NCBI RefSeq assembly: GCF_001050515.1
Contig: NZ_CAHS01000015.1
Span: 310,001 to 374,000 of the forward strand
DNA: 64,000 nucleotides
Direction: 5' to 3'
Source of the DNA: Erwinia piriflorinigrans CFBP 5888
GTDB taxonomy: Bacteria > Pseudomonadota > Gammaproteobacteria > Enterobacterales > Enterobacteriaceae
Part shown: positions 18,575 through 28,739 of the stretch, piece by piece
Layout: every line of letters begins with the position of its first letter
Numbering within the stretch: the first letter of the stretch is position 1
Program-made: the position numbers and the translations under genes
Notes under the pieces: generated by a model
What the model was told of the DNA's origin: nothing
The model's input: the letters and a program-made list of their open reading frames with translations, nothing else
Database searches by the model: none

Positions 18575-19423
18575 ATGCAAGCGCAAATACTGCAACGAAA
18601 AGTTCTACGCACCATCTGCCCGGATGCCAAAGGGTTGATCGCTAAAATCACCAACATCTGTTACAAACACGAACTCAACATCGTGCAAAACAATGAATTT
18701 GTCGATCATCGCACCGGTCGTTTTTTTATGCGCACCGAGCTGGAAGGCATTTTCAACGACAGTACCTTGTTGACCGATCTCGACGGTGCCTTGCCCGCCG
18801 GATCAGTGCGTGAACTGCATCCCGCCGGTCGCCGCCGTATCGTTATTTTGGTGACTAAAGAGGCACATTGCTTGGGCGATCTGCTGATGAAAAGCGCCTA
18901 TGGCGGCCTGGACGTGGAAATTGCCGCCGTCATTGGCAATCACGAAACGCTGCGCACGCTGGTTGAGCGTTTTGACGTTCCCTTCATTCTTTCCAGCCAT
19001 GAAGGACTGACGCGTGAAGAACATGACAATAATATGGCTGCTGAAATTGACCGGTATCAGCCTGATTATGTAGTGTTAGCGAAATATATGCGTGTATTAA
19101 CGCCGGCATTTGTTCAGCGCTACCCGAATCAGATCATCAATATTCACCACTCGTTCCTGCCCGCATTTATCGGCGCACGCCCTTATCATCAGGCCTACGA
19201 GCGCGGAGTGAAGATTATCGGCGCTACCGCGCACTACGTGAATGACAATCTTGATGAAGGTCCGATCATTATGCAGGACGTTATTCATGTTGATCACACC
19301 TATTCAGCGGAGGATATGATGCGCGCCGGTCGTGACGTTGAGAAGAATGCTCTGAGCCGTGCTCTGTATGAAGTTCTGGCCCAGCGGGTGTTTGTCTACG
19401 GCAACCGCACTATCATTCTTTGA
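18575..19423 (+). CDS. purU: Formyltetrahydrofolate deformylase PurU
   Basis: It hydrolyses 10-formyl-tetrahydrofolate to formate and tetrahydrofolate, supplying formate for PurT and balancing one-carbon pools. The 282-aa protein has an N-terminal ACT regulatory domain (LRTICPDAKGLIAKIT, about residues 10-90) and a C-terminal formyltransferase-fold domain with HHSFLPAFIGARPYHQA holding the catalytic region. The ATG at 18575 follows CAGGA and matches the E. coli length (280). A hairpin follows the gene. Confidence 0.96.
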   Translation: MQAQILQRKVLRTICPDAKGLIAKITNICYKHELNIVQNNEFVDHRTGRFFMRTELEGIFNDSTLLTDLDGALPAGSVRELHPAGRRRIVILVTKEAHCLGDLLMKSAYGGLDVEIAAVIGNHETLRTLVERFDVPFILSSHEGLTREEHDNNMAAEIDRYQPDYVVLAKYMRVLTPAFVQRYPNQIINIHHSFLPAFIGARPYHQAYERGVKIIGATAHYVNDNLDEGPIIMQDVIHVDHTYSAEDMMRAGRDVEKNALSRALYEVLAQRVFVYGNRTIIL

Positions 19424-19428
19424 TGATG

Positions 19429-19461
19429 ATGATGCTGTTTTGTTTGACAAAACAGCATCAT
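19429..19461 (+). terminator. Hairpin after purU
   Basis: A perfect 14-bp stem (19429-19442 with 19448-19461, loop TTTGA) begins 5 bp after the purU stop and is followed by GGATAAAAAAACG. It is very likely the purU terminator, although the U-tract is poor on the plus strand. Confidence 0.6.
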
Positions 19462-19504
19462 GGATAAAAAAACGGCAAACACACTTCATTACCTTATACG
19501 GCGC

Positions 19505-19532
19505 TTTACAGGGTGAATTCATTTGATATGAT
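19505..19532 (+). promoter_or_regulatory. tRNA-Tyr promoter with stringent discriminator
   Basis: The -35 TTTACA (19505-19510) and -10 TATGAT (19527-19532) are 16 bp apart and followed by the GC-rich discriminator GCACCCCGC. The hexamers, spacing and discriminator match the well-studied E. coli tyrT promoter almost base for base. Such promoters are shut down by ppGpp in the stringent response. Confidence 0.92.
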
Positions 19533-19568
19533 GCACCCCGCTTAACAAGCACAGCAAGCAAGGCCAGT

Positions 19569-19636
<68 letters not shown>

Positions 19637-19653
<17 letters not shown>

Positions 19654-20093
19654 TTTCAGATGCCCTCTCATTTCCTAATTCACTGCATACTTTTATGTTC
19701 CCACGGGGAAGGATGAGAAGCTTCGACCCGAAGGTTTGAGTCGAACGCAGTGAGACAACGCCATGCAATGGCGGCCCGCAGGGCGAGGAACGCAGTGACG
19801 AGTTATCCTTCCCCCACCACCATTTCAGATGCCCTCTCATTTCCTAATTCACTGCATACTTTTATGTTCCCACGGGGAAGGATGAGAAGCTTCGACCCGA
19901 AGGTTTGAGTCGAACGCAGTGAGACAACGCCATGCAATGGCGGCCCGCAGGGCGAGGAACGCAGTGACGAGTTATCCTTCCCCCACCACCAGTTCAGATG
20001 TCCTCTCATTTTCAAATTCACTGCATATTTTATATTCCCCACGGGGAAGGACGAGAGGCTTCGACCCGAAGGTTTGAGTCGAACGCCATGCGT
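19637..20093 (+). repeat. Tandem rtT-like repeats containing the tRNA-Tyr 3' end
   Basis: Two 169-bp units that I read as identical (19637-19805 and 19806-19974) and a third diverged, truncated unit (19975 to about 20093) follow the tRNA. Each unit starts with the last bases of the tRNA (TCCTTCCCCCACCACCA). The arrangement corresponds to the E. coli tyrT locus, where 178-bp repeats yield the rtT RNA of uncertain role in the stringent response. Repeats of this kind expand by unequal exchange and can act as processing or termination elements. I infer that an rtT-like RNA is made here. Confidence 0.85.
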
Positions 20094-20108
20094 GCAGGTG
20101 GAACGGAT

Positions 20109-20522
20109 TCAAATGAAGGGATTCAGGCCATCATAAATAATATTAATCTGTTTAAAATTAATGTCTTGTGGGCAGATTACCTCATGAGAATAGCTACCGT
20201 GGCTGACGGGTCTGGCGGGGAGGTAGGGGTCCTGATTGAAATAAAAAACAAAGCAATAAGTCGCGCTGGCCAGATACTTTTCTTCCCCGAGAAACAGGAT
20301 GCTGTGCGCATCTTCATTACTCATCGCATCTTTAGCAAGAGCCAGGTAGACGCCTTTTTTTGCCGCTGAACCACGCCGTTCCTTGTTAGGATTTGCTGAG
20401 ATACACCCAGCAGCTTTGATGGCCCGATACCCCTGCAAAGTCGTGTAGTGAATGTATAGTGGATAAAGGTTAAACGCCCCGTTATTGAGATGCATGTTTA
20501 ATCTTGGATCTCTGGAAAACAT
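20109..20522 (-). CDS. Small ADP-ribosyltransferase-like protein (Tox-ART-HYD1-like)
   Basis: This 137-aa ORF has a good ribosome-binding site (ACGGAG, 9 nt before the ATG). The pattern IHYTT (H25, Y26), KKGVYLAL (Y59) and SHEVICPQD (E114) resembles the HYD1-type ADP-ribosyltransferase domains of polymorphic toxins: His-Tyr near the start, Tyr in the GxYL strand, then an acidic residue before a short strand. No signal peptide, delivery domain or neighbouring immunity gene is visible. It lies on the opposite strand next to the tRNA repeat array, a usual place for acquired DNA. It may be an orphan toxin domain, a defence effector or an unrelated small protein; the family call is by eye. Confidence 0.5.
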   Translation of the reverse strand: MFSRDPRLNMHLNNGAFNLYPLYIHYTTLQGYRAIKAAGCISANPNKERRGSAAKKGVYLALAKDAMSNEDAHSILFLGEEKYLASATYCFVFYFNQDPYLPARPVSHGSYSHEVICPQDINFKQINIIYDGLNPFI

Positions 20523-20776
20523 TAAAAAACTCCGTTACCTGGTAGCCTGTTGATATCAGGATAATTGCCATTTAAATATAATAGACACTATTTTCCTGTT
20601 AGAGCTGAAAAACTGACGGACGGCCTGCATATGCAGCTTATCCACAAGCCCCCCCCCTCTCTGTTCCCCACAGGAAAGGACGGAAAGCAACGATCCACAG
20701 GTAGGGCGGCATTTCTTTATTCGCCAAAATTCTGCTACCATCTGGCCATCCTTTACCCGGCAAAATGGCCCGCGCG

Positions 20777-21583
20777 ATGAAATTTGTTTCTTTTAATATC
20801 AATGGGCTGCGTGCCCGCCCCCATCAACTGCAAGCGATTGTTGAACAGCATCAGCCCGATGTCATTGGACTACAGGAAACCAAAGTCCACGACGACATGT
20901 TCCCCCTCGAAGATGTCGCCAGCCTTGGCTACCACGTGTTTTACCACGGTCAAAAAGGCCATTACGGCGTGGCGCTGTTATGCAAACAGCAACCGATTTC
21001 CGTACGGCGGGGTTTTGACGGCGATGATGAAGACGCACAGCGCCGCATTATCATGGCGGATATCCAGACTTCTGACGGGCTTCTCACGGTGATTAACGGC
21101 TACTTCCCACAGGGAGAAAGCCGTGACCATCCGACTAAATTCCCGGCAAAAGAGAAATTCTATCGCGATTTGCAAAGCTATCTTGAGCAGCAGCAGAAAG
21201 CCGATAATCAGGTGCTGATTATGGGAGATATGAATATCAGCAGCAGCGATCTGGATATCGGCATCGGCGATGAAAACCGTAAACGCTGGCTGCGAACCGG
21301 GAAATGTTCATTCCTGCCCGAAGAGCGCGAGTGGATGGATCGTCTAATGAACTGGGGATTAGTCGATACCTGGCGCGCACAGAATGCGGAAGTTAACGAT
21401 CGTTTTTCCTGGTTCGACTACCGCTCAAAGGGCTTTGATGACAATCGTGGGCTGCGTATTGACCTGGTGCTGGCGAGCAGGCCACTGGCTGAACGCTGTA
21501 TCGCGACCGGTATTGATTACGACATTCGCGCGATGGAGAAACCATCAGATCATGCCCCTATCTGGGCACAGTTCAGCCTGTAA
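20777..21583 (+). CDS. xthA: Exodeoxyribonuclease III
   Basis: This is the major apurinic/apyrimidinic endonuclease and 3'-5' exonuclease of base-excision repair. The 268-aa protein begins [15 protein letters not shown] like E. coli ExoIII. It has the metal and catalytic motifs LQETK (E34), [26 protein letters not shown] and the terminal SDHAP histidine. The start at 20777 is chosen by homology over the ATG 12 bp upstream. It appears to be a single-gene unit. Confidence 0.97.
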   Translation: MKFVSFNINGLRARPHQLQAIVEQHQPDVIGLQETKVHDDMFPLEDVASLGYHVFYHGQKGHYGVALLCKQQPISVRRGFDGDDEDAQRRIIMADIQTSDGLLTVINGYFPQGESRDHPTKFPAKEKFYRDLQSYLEQQQKADNQVLIMGDMNISSSDLDIGIGDENRKRWLRTGKCSFLPEEREWMDRLMNWGLVDTWRAQNAEVNDRFSWFDYRSKGFDDNRGLRIDLVLASRPLAERCIATGIDYDIRAMEKPSDHAPIWAQFSL

Positions 21584-21656
21584 TTCGCCGGAAGCGGTTA
21601 AAGATGCCGAATGCAGGTAGATAGCCGATCCACCTGCATCCGGCTGCGCACTGTGA

Positions 21657-21932
21657 TTATTTCACCATGCGCCAGATAAGGTTGTTGGTGCCCAGCGTAT
21701 TTTCATCGCGCACACACTGTAGCAATACGCCCTCGCTTTTCAGCACTGCCCCTTCGCTGTAGTTACGGTTATCATAGATGCAGCAGCGCTGGCATGGCGG
21801 CGGTGTCGTCCCGACTTCTCGCGGCATATCCACCACCACATCGGTATTTCCGCCGCCGTTACTGATATAACGCCCGGCCAGCGCCGGAGCGCTTATTGCC
21901 AGCAGCAATACCAGCGTCAGGTGAAGTTTCAT
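21657..21932 (-). CDS. ynjH: DUF1496 exported protein YnjH
   Basis: This 91-aa protein has a clear signal peptide ([19 protein letters not shown], cleavage after ALA). The conserved DUF1496 core has cysteines in [22 protein letters not shown] and a late LQC. The function is unknown; it is probably a small periplasmic protein. Its ATG overlaps the topB stop as ATGA, so the two are translationally coupled. Confidence 0.88.
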   Translation of the reverse strand: MKLHLTLVLLLAISAPALAGRYISNGGGNTDVVVDMPREVGTTPPPCQRCCIYDNRNYSEGAVLKSEGVLLQCVRDENTLGTNNLIWRMVK

Positions 21933-23854
21933 GCTTCGCTTTCCTTCTTTTTAGCCGTTTTACGGCGGGTCTTTTTCACTTTGTCCGCTGCCGGAGCCGG
22001 CAAGCCACGAAACGCATGCGCAGCAGGCTGCTGCCGGGCCTGATGAATCAAACTGTGCAGGGTTTCCACCAGCGGAGACATAAAGTCCTGATAGCGACAC
22101 TGCTTCTCACTGATTTTTGTCAGCGTGGATTCCCAGTGGGCGGTCATATCCGGGCGAGCCGCCATCTCTGGCAATGAATGGATCAGTGCCCGCCCGGCAG
22201 GGCTGGAATGAATGTAACGCCCCTTCTTAAATAAAAACGTTCTTTTAAATAACAGCTCAATGATACCGGCGCGCGTGGCTTCCGTTCCTAAACCATCGGT
22301 CGCACGCAACACTTTCTTGAGATCTTTATCCTGTACAAATCGTGCTATACCGGTCATTGCCGACAGCAGAGTCGCATCGGTGAAGGGGCGCGGCGGCTGA
22401 GTCTGTTTCTCCAGCACCTCTCCGCGTTCACACAACAACTCATCCCCCTTTGCCACCACTGGCAGCGGCGTACCGTCATTTTCTTCGTCACGCTCCTTGC
22501 TGCCAAGCAGCGAACGCCAACCGGCCTCTGCCAGAAAGCGCGCTTTGGCGAGGAATTTACCCCCGGCGATATCCATCTCAATAACACATTTGCGATAGAC
22601 CGCATCGGGGCAGAACTGCATCAGATACTGGGTAGCTATCAGGCGATAGATCTGCTGTTCGTTATCCGTCAGTCTGACCTGACTGCTGCGTGCGGTCGGG
22701 ACAATCGCATGGTGAGCATCCACCTTTTTATCATCCCAACAGCGGTTTTTCTTATCGCTGTTAAAATCACCCGGCGTTGACAGCTCCGGTTGATGCACAT
22801 TGATGGCATTCAGCACCGCATGACGCCCGGCAAAGTGTTCATCGGGCAGGTAACGACTGTCTGAACGTGGGTAAGTGATCAGTTTATGCGTTTCGTAAAG
22901 TCGCTGGCAGGTATCCAGCACCGTCTGCGCACTAAGTCCAAAACGTTTTCCCGCCTCAATCTGTAGGGCAGAGAGCGAAAACGGCAACGGTGGCGTATCA
23001 TTTTCGCGCTTATCGTTGTAGCTGGTGACATGGGCTGGCTGTCCGTTAATCCGTGCCACCACATGCTCCGCCAGTGGACGATGTAAGAGACGCCCTTCTT
23101 CATCCTGATAAGGCTCACAAGAGTCGCTCGGCTGCCACAGGGCAACAAAGCGTTCATCTGCGGGTGTGACGATATGCGCCCTCACTTCGAAGAAGTCTTT
23201 CGCCACGAAGTTTTCGATATCTTCATCACGGCGCACCACCAGCCCCAGCACCGGAGTCTGAACACGCCCGACGGAGAGCACGCCATCATAACCGGCGTTT
23301 CTCCCCAACAACGTGTAGGCACGCGTCATATTGATGCCGTACAGCCAGTCGGCGCGCGCACGTGCCAGAGCAGAAACACACAATGGAATAAACTCGCGGT
23401 TTGCACGCAGCCGCCCGATTGCCCTCTCTACCGCCTGGGGGTTGAGGTCGTTGATCAGGCAGCGCTGAACCTGTGCGCGCTTTTCAGCGGGTAGCGTCAG
23501 GTAGTCAAGCACTTCATCGACCAGCAGCTGACCTTCGCGATCCGGGTCCCCCGCATGAACCACCACGCTGGCCTGCTGCAGCAACCCTTTGATGACATTG
23601 AGCTGTTTCGCCACAGATGGGCGAGGCTGCAACCGCCATTTTTCCGGCACAATCGGCAAATCAGCGAGTGACCAGCGCGCAAAACGGCTGTTGTAACTGT
23701 CAGGTTGCGCCTGCTCCAGCAGATGGCCGACGCACCAGGTGACGACCTGATCGCCGCCGCAGGCAATATACCCATCACCACGGCGGTGGGGTTTAGGCAG
23801 GACATCCGCAATGGCGCGGGCGAGACTGGGTTTTTCGGCAATAAACAAACGCAT
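21929..23854 (-). CDS. topB: DNA topoisomerase III
   Basis: This type IA topoisomerase decatenates replication intermediates. The N-terminal Toprim domain has FIAEKPS (Glu-Lys at residues 7-8) and the metal motif DPDREGQ (about residue 103). The active-site tyrosine is in [13 protein letters not shown] (near residue 328). It has 641 aa against 653 in E. coli, with a shorter basic C-terminal tail ([12 protein letters not shown]). The downstream ynjH overlaps by 4 bp. In E. coli selD lies between topB and ydjA; here it is missing. Confidence 0.96.
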   Translation of the reverse strand: MRLFIAEKPSLARAIADVLPKPHRRGDGYIACGGDQVVTWCVGHLLEQAQPDSYNSRFARWSLADLPIVPEKWRLQPRPSVAKQLNVIKGLLQQASVVVHAGDPDREGQLLVDEVLDYLTLPAEKRAQVQRCLINDLNPQAVERAIGRLRANREFIPLCVSALARARADWLYGINMTRAYTLLGRNAGYDGVLSVGRVQTPVLGLVVRRDEDIENFVAKDFFEVRAHIVTPADERFVALWQPSDSCEPYQDEEGRLLHRPLAEHVVARINGQPAHVTSYNDKRENDTPPLPFSLSALQIEAGKRFGLSAQTVLDTCQRLYETHKLITYPRSDSRYLPDEHFAGRHAVLNAINVHQPELSTPGDFNSDKKNRCWDDKKVDAHHAIVPTARSSQVRLTDNEQQIYRLIATQYLMQFCPDAVYRKCVIEMDIAGGKFLAKARFLAEAGWRSLLGSKERDEENDGTPLPVVAKGDELLCERGEVLEKQTQPPRPFTDATLLSAMTGIARFVQDKDLKKVLRATDGLGTEATRAGIIELLFKRTFLFKKGRYIHSSPAGRALIHSLPEMAARPDMTAHWESTLTKISEKQCRYQDFMSPLVETLHSLIHQARQQPAAHAFRGLPAPAADKVKKTRRKTAKKKESEA

Positions 23855-24015
23855 CCGGGGGGAACTTCCTGCTCAAGGTTTGGTATCAATAATGGCTTTT
23901 CCGGCCAGCCTTTTCAGACTTCCGCACCAGCGCATTAGCAAAACAGGCTGAGCGCTGGTCATGCCCACACACGTTTCAGGTGGCAGGCACATCTATTATT
24001 ATCTGTGACTATCAT

Positions 24016-24567
24016 TCAAAAGTAGCTAATCAGGGAGGCGCTGTCAGGCGGTACGATGCTGGCTGAAGATTTGAGCTGCGGCGTTCCCAGATAGAGAAAT
24101 CCGACGATCGCATCTTGGTGCCGACAGTTGAACGCCTCACGAACCGGCTCTGCTTCAGTCCATGCGCCGCTGCGCCAGATACCGTTGAATCCCTGCGCGG
24201 CGGCAGCCATTTGCATTGCCATCACCGCACATCCGGCGGAAACCAGCTGTTCCCAGCGCGGCACCTTAGGGTGCTCTTCACAATGTGCCACCACGGTAAT
24301 GATCATCGGTGCCCGATAGGGCGCACGCTGTGCTTTTTCAATGGCTTTATCATCCTGCTGCTCGTCACGCGCCAGTTTTTCCAGTAACGCGCTAAAACGA
24401 TCGCGCCCCTCATTTTCAATAATGATAAAACGCCAGGGCTTGAGCGTGCCGTGGTCAGGAGCGCGCAGACCGGCGCGTAAAATGTTCTCCAAGGCCTCGC
24501 CTGACGGGGCTGGCTCAGCCAGACGGGATGCGGAGCGGCGGTTCATCAGTAGTTCCAGAGCATCCAT
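24016..24567 (-). CDS. ydjA: Nitroreductase-family protein YdjA
   Basis: This 183-aa FMN-dependent oxidoreductase of the small nitroreductase group has the same length as E. coli YdjA. The flavin phosphate-binding start ([11 protein letters not shown], residues 6-16) and FLYLGTP near the C-terminus are conserved. The natural substrate is unknown. It has its own upstream region shared divergently with sppA. Confidence 0.93.
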   Translation of the reverse strand: MDALELLMNRRSASRLAEPAPSGEALENILRAGLRAPDHGTLKPWRFIIIENEGRDRFSALLEKLARDEQQDDKAIEKAQRAPYRAPMIITVVAHCEEHPKVPRWEQLVSAGCAVMAMQMAAAAQGFNGIWRSGAWTEAEPVREAFNCRHQDAIVGFLYLGTPQLKSSASIVPPDSASLISYF

Positions 24568-24760
24568 TGAGTCCTCCTGTTAATCATTTGTGCAGGGCAG
24601 AAACTAGCACAGGATGATGTTTTGTTACAGCATTGCGCTTTTTCCTGCTGACAATTCCGCCCCTGCTAATTAGGATGTGAAGCATTATGGCCCGGTTTTG
24701 CGAATGCCCTGCGACACAGCATTCCCCTGGCGGGCATTTGATTGCCAATATGGAGAGACT

Positions 24761-26617
24761 ATGCACGTATTATGGCGAATTATCGCTACTATCTTTAAGT
24801 GGTCATGGCGGGTACTGAATTTTGTTCGTGAATTTATTCTTAACCTGTTCCTGGTCCTGCTGATTGTTGTTGCCCTGGGGATCTGGTTCCAGTTTAAGAG
24901 CGCCAGCACGCCAGCCGAAACGCAAAAAGGCGCACTGGTTGTCAACCTGAGTGGTGTGGTGGTGGATAAACCCACCGTCAGTCACAAACTGAGTAAAATT
25001 GGTCGCCAGCTGCTAGGGGCCAGCAGCGACCGCCTGAAGGAAAACTCGCTGTTTGATATCGTGGATGCCATCCGCCAGGCAAAAGATGATGCCAATATCA
25101 CCGGCATGGTGCTTGACCTGCGTAATTTTGCCGGGGCCGACCAGCCATCGTTGCAGTACATTGGCAAGACGCTTCGCGAATTCCGTGATAGCGGCAAGCC
25201 GATCTTCGCCACCGGAGAAAGCTACAGCCAGGCACAGTACTACCTTGCAAGCTACGCCAACAAGATTTACCTCTCCCCGCAAGGTAATGTTGACCTTCAT
25301 GGTTTTGCCACGAACAGCCTGTACTATAAGACGCTGATTGACAAACTAAAAGTCAGCTCACACGTATTCCGCGTAGGCACTTATAAGTCGGCGGTAGAAC
25401 CTTTCCTGCGAGACAATATGTCTCCGGCGGCACGCGATGCCGACGGCCGCTGGGTGGGTGAGCTGTGGGAGAATTACCTGAATACACTGGCCGCAAACCG
25501 CCAAATCACTCCAAATCAGGTATTCCCAGGCGCGCAGGGCGTACTGGACTCGCTGAAAAAACTTGGAGGGGATACTGCTCAGTATGCCAGGGATAACAAA
25601 CTGGTAGACGAGCTGGCTTCTCCATCGCTGGTCGAACGTGACCTGGTTAAAACCTTCGGCTGGGATAAAGAGGCTAAGAACTATCGCGGCACCAGTATCT
25701 ATGACTATGAGGTAAAAGATACCAGCACGGGCGACGCGAATGTGGCGGTGATCTTGGCCAGTGGCGCGATCATGGATGGTGAAGAAACGCCTGGCAGCGT
25801 TGGCGGCGATACTACCGCCCTGGAAATTCGCGCGGCACGCCTTGATCCAAAAATTAAAGCCATTGTCTTCCGTGTGAACAGCCCTGGCGGTAGCGTCACC
25901 GCGTCTGAAACGATTCGCGAAGAGCTGGCTGCGGCGAAAGACGCTGGCAAGCCTGTGGTGGTCTCTATGGGCGGTATGGCAGCATCCGGCGGCTATTGGG
26001 TATCAACCCCAGCCAATTATGTGATTGCCAGCCCGGCGACGCTGACAGGCTCCATCGGCATCTTCGGCGTGATTAACACCGTAGAGAATTCACTGGATGC
26101 GATTGGCGTTCATACTGACGGCGTGGCAACGTCCCCGCTGGCTGATATCGCCAGCACTAAGGCCCTGCCGCCGGAAGTCCAGCAGATGATGCAGTTGAGC
26201 ATTGATAAGGGTTATCAGAACTTTATTGGCCTGGTCGCGAAATCACGCAACAAAACCACCGAGGAAATTGACCAGATAGCTCAGGGACACGTGTGGACCG
26301 GCAATGATGCTAAAGCGAATGGTCTGGTCGATGCGCTAGGTGATTTTGATGATGCGGTAGCTAAAGCAGCGCAGCTGGCAAAACTGAGCAAGCCCCAGTT
26401 GAGCTGGTATCAGGATGAGCCAGGTCTGCTGGATCTGCTGTTCAACCAAGTACAGGCCTCTGCTCATGCGGCGCTACCCGCCACCCTGAAAGCCTACTTC
26501 CCTGCTCCGGTGATGGATATTATGTCGGCAATGCAAAAACAGCCCGGCCTGATGGATAACCTGAACGATCCGCAAAATCGCTATGCGCTCTGCCTGAGTT
26601 GCGGTGATGTGAAATAA
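24761..26617 (+). CDS. sppA: Signal peptide peptidase A, protease IV
   Basis: This inner-membrane serine protease degrades released signal peptides in the periplasm. The ATG at 24761, after GGAGA, gives 618 aa, exactly the E. coli length. A membrane anchor spans about residues 20-45. The S49 family Ser-Lys dyad is present: the lysine in FRVGTYKSAVEPF (about residue 209) and the serine in SMGGMAASGGYW (about residue 409). The protein is a duplicated SppA fold. The longer ORF start at 24677 is rejected. Confidence 0.97.
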   Translation: MHVLWRIIATIFKWSWRVLNFVREFILNLFLVLLIVVALGIWFQFKSASTPAETQKGALVVNLSGVVVDKPTVSHKLSKIGRQLLGASSDRLKENSLFDIVDAIRQAKDDANITGMVLDLRNFAGADQPSLQYIGKTLREFRDSGKPIFATGESYSQAQYYLASYANKIYLSPQGNVDLHGFATNSLYYKTLIDKLKVSSHVFRVGTYKSAVEPFLRDNMSPAARDADGRWVGELWENYLNTLAANRQITPNQVFPGAQGVLDSLKKLGGDTAQYARDNKLVDELASPSLVERDLVKTFGWDKEAKNYRGTSIYDYEVKDTSTGDANVAVILASGAIMDGEETPGSVGGDTTALEIRAARLDPKIKAIVFRVNSPGGSVTASETIREELAAAKDAGKPVVVSMGGMAASGGYWVSTPANYVIASPATLTGSIGIFGVINTVENSLDAIGVHTDGVATSPLADIASTKALPPEVQQMMQLSIDKGYQNFIGLVAKSRNKTTEEIDQIAQGHVWTGNDAKANGLVDALGDFDDAVAKAAQLAKLSKPQLSWYQDEPGLLDLLFNQVQASAHAALPATLKAYFPAPVMDIMSAMQKQPGLMDNLNDPQNRYALCLSCGDVK

Positions 26618-26658
26618 GCAGTCGCGTTACACAAGAGTCATTTGTGTGACGTCACTTC

Positions 26659-26690
26659 AGCCCGATCGTTACCGATCGGGCTGCTTTCCT
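26659..26690 (+). terminator. Terminator after sppA
   Basis: A perfect 10-bp stem (26659-26668 with 26673-26682, loop TTAC) is followed by GCTTTCCTT, about 40 bp after the sppA stop. It separates sppA from ansA. Confidence 0.8.
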
Positions 26691-26739
26691 TATGCTTTCC
26701 CCTTATACTGCGCTCTTTGAGTCATTCCTGAGTTTACCA

Positions 26740-27753
26740 ATGCAAAAGAAATCCATTTACGTCGCCTACACGGGCGGCACTATCGGCATGCAGCGCTCCG
26801 AGCATGGTTTTGTTCCGGTTTCCGGCCATCTTCAGCACCAGCTGGCCAACATGCCAGAGTTTCACCGGCCAGAAATGCCTGATTTCACCATCCATGAATA
26901 TCAGCCTTTGATTGACTCTTCAGATATGACGCCGCAGGACTGGCAAATCATCGCCGACGATATCCGTCAAAAGTATGATCACTATGATGGATTTGTCATT
27001 CTGCATGGCACCGACACGATGGCATTCACCGCCTCGGCGCTTTCGTTTATGCTGGAAAACTTAGCCAAACCGGTGATTGTGACAGGGTCACAAATCCCCC
27101 TTGAGCAGCTGCGCTCCGACGGGCAACAGAATTTGTTGAATTCTCTGTTTGTCGCCGCTAACTATCCGGTTAACGAAGTGACGCTGTTCTTCAATAACAC
27201 CTTGTACCGTGGTAATCGTACCACCAAGGCACACGCCGACGGCTTTAATGCTTTCGCCTCGCCAAACCTTGCCCCGCTGCTGGAAGCTGGCATTCATATT
27301 CGTCGTTTGAACACCGCTCCCGCCCCAACTGGCGTGGGTGATCTGGTGGTGCATCCCATCACGCCGCAGCCGATCGGGGTGGTCACCCTCTACCCGGGAA
27401 TTTCGGCCGAAGTGGTGCGCAATTTCCTACAGCAGCCGGTAAAAGCGCTGATCCTGCGCTCTTATGGCGTCGGCAATGCCCCGCAGAATAAAGAGTTCCT
27501 TCAAGAGCTGAAGGCCGCTACCGAACGCGGCATTGTGGTAGTCAATCTCACCCAGTGTATGTCCGGTAAGGTCAATATGGGAGGCTATGCCACAGGAAAT
27601 GCGCTGGCACATGCTGGCGTGGTGAGCGGAGCCGATTTGACCGTCGAAGCCACGCTGACCAAACTGCATTACCTGCTGAGCCAGGATTTGACCAGCGATG
27701 AAATCCGCCAGCTGATGAAACAAAATCTGCGCGGCGAATTGACCCCTGACTGA
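26740..27753 (+). CDS. ansA: Cytoplasmic L-asparaginase I
   Basis: It hydrolyses L-asparagine to aspartate and ammonia with low affinity in the cytoplasm. The ATG at 26740 gives 337 aa beginning MQKKSIYVAYTGGTIGM, matching E. coli AnsA. The nucleophile threonine is in TGGTIG and the second catalytic threonine-aspartate pair is in LHGTDTMAFTAS. No signal peptide is present, in line with type I. pncA follows 9 bp downstream, so they form an operon as in E. coli. Confidence 0.97.
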   Translation: MQKKSIYVAYTGGTIGMQRSEHGFVPVSGHLQHQLANMPEFHRPEMPDFTIHEYQPLIDSSDMTPQDWQIIADDIRQKYDHYDGFVILHGTDTMAFTASALSFMLENLAKPVIVTGSQIPLEQLRSDGQQNLLNSLFVAANYPVNEVTLFFNNTLYRGNRTTKAHADGFNAFASPNLAPLLEAGIHIRRLNTAPAPTGVGDLVVHPITPQPIGVVTLYPGISAEVVRNFLQQPVKALILRSYGVGNAPQNKEFLQELKAATERGIVVVNLTQCMSGKVNMGGYATGNALAHAGVVSGADLTVEATLTKLHYLLSQDLTSDEIRQLMKQNLRGELTPD

Positions 27754-27762
27754 GAGAATGAA

Positions 27763-28383
27763 ATGACGATGAGTGGACGCCAGGCACTGTTATTGATCGA
27801 CCTGCAAAATGACTTTTGTCCCGGCGGTGCACTAGCCGTGAAAGAAGGAGAACAGACCATTGCCGTCGCTAACCGCCTTGCTGCAGAATTTCAGCAGCGC
27901 GGCGAAGCGGTGATAGCCACTCTCGACTGGCATCCCGCAGGACACGGTAGCTTCGCCTCCAGCGCCGGGACCATACCGGGCACGCTCGGCCAGTTACACG
28001 GTTTGCCACAGATATGGTGGCCGGATCACTGTGTGCAACAGAGCCACGGCGCGCAGCTGCATCCTGAACTGGCGCACACGGCAATCAACCTGCTGGTTCA
28101 CAAAGGCGAGAATGCCGAAATCGATAGCTACAGTGCGTTTTACGATAACGGCCAGCGCCAGCACACTATCCTGCACGCCTGGTTGCAGGAACACGACGTG
28201 ACGGCTCTCACCGTCATGGGGCTGGCTACCGATTACTGCGTTAAGTTTAGCGTGCTGGACGCGCTGACGCTGGGTTATCAGGTCACGGTGGTGAGCGCGG
28301 GCTGTCGCGGGGTCAATCTACATCCTGATGACAGTAAAAATGCCTTGCTCGATATGGCTCAAGCGGGTGCCCGCTTGATTTAA
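27763..28383 (+). CDS. pncA: Nicotinamidase PncA
   Basis: It deamidates nicotinamide to nicotinate in the NAD salvage cycle and also activates pyrazinamide. The isochorismatase-fold triad is present: Asp in LIDLQNDF, Lys in VHKGEN and Cys in GLATDYCVKF. It has 206 aa (204 if the second ATG at 27769 is used), slightly shorter at the C-terminus than the 213-aa E. coli protein. It is tightly linked to ansA. Confidence 0.95.
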   Translation: MTMSGRQALLLIDLQNDFCPGGALAVKEGEQTIAVANRLAAEFQQRGEAVIATLDWHPAGHGSFASSAGTIPGTLGQLHGLPQIWWPDHCVQQSHGAQLHPELAHTAINLLVHKGENAEIDSYSAFYDNGQRQHTILHAWLQEHDVTALTVMGLATDYCVKFSVLDALTLGYQVTVVSAGCRGVNLHPDDSKNALLDMAQAGARLI

Positions 28384-28390
28384 ACGCCCA

Positions 28391-28451
28391 CGCGGGGTCG
28401 CGTACGGTCGGCCCCGCCTGGGTTAGCGCAAATTATTCCTGGAGGAATAAT
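28391..28451. terminator. Inverted repeats between convergent pncA and yeaC
   Basis: Two palindromic elements lie here: a GC-rich one with arms GCGGGG and CCCCGC (28392-28417), and a perfect 8-bp stem (28432-28439 with 28444-28451, loop TGGA) abutting the yeaC stop. Together they probably terminate the convergent transcripts. Confidence 0.55.
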
Positions 28452-28733
28452 CTACTGTAGCTTGATACGCGTGACGGCATCATCGCGGATGCCAAACTCG
28501 TCTTTCAGCTGTTTTTTACTTTTCATCACCATCTCCCCGCCCTTTGCCACGCTCATATGCTGCGGATTATCGTTGTTTCTCGCCTGCCACAGCAGCACCA
28601 GCTGTAGGCTGTGCTCTTTCTGCTCAGGAGTCAGCGCGACACCATCGGCCCACTTACCGGTTTCTACGGCGGTGACCAAACGCTGATAAACCTCCGGCGT
28701 CATGCTGGCGATCATTTCATCCAGTTGCATCAT
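28452..28733 (-). CDS. yeaC: DUF1315 protein YeaC
   Basis: This 93-aa small acidic cytoplasmic protein of unknown function aligns end to end with E. coli YeaC, for example SMTPEVYQRL, GKWADGVALT, QLVLLWQARN and MVMKSKKQLK. It is 6 bp downstream of msrB and likely shares its transcript. Confidence 0.92.
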   Translation of the reverse strand: MMQLDEMIASMTPEVYQRLVTAVETGKWADGVALTPEQKEHSLQLVLLWQARNNDNPQHMSVAKGGEMVMKSKKQLKDEFGIRDDAVTRIKLQ

Positions 28734-28739
28734 GTCTCC

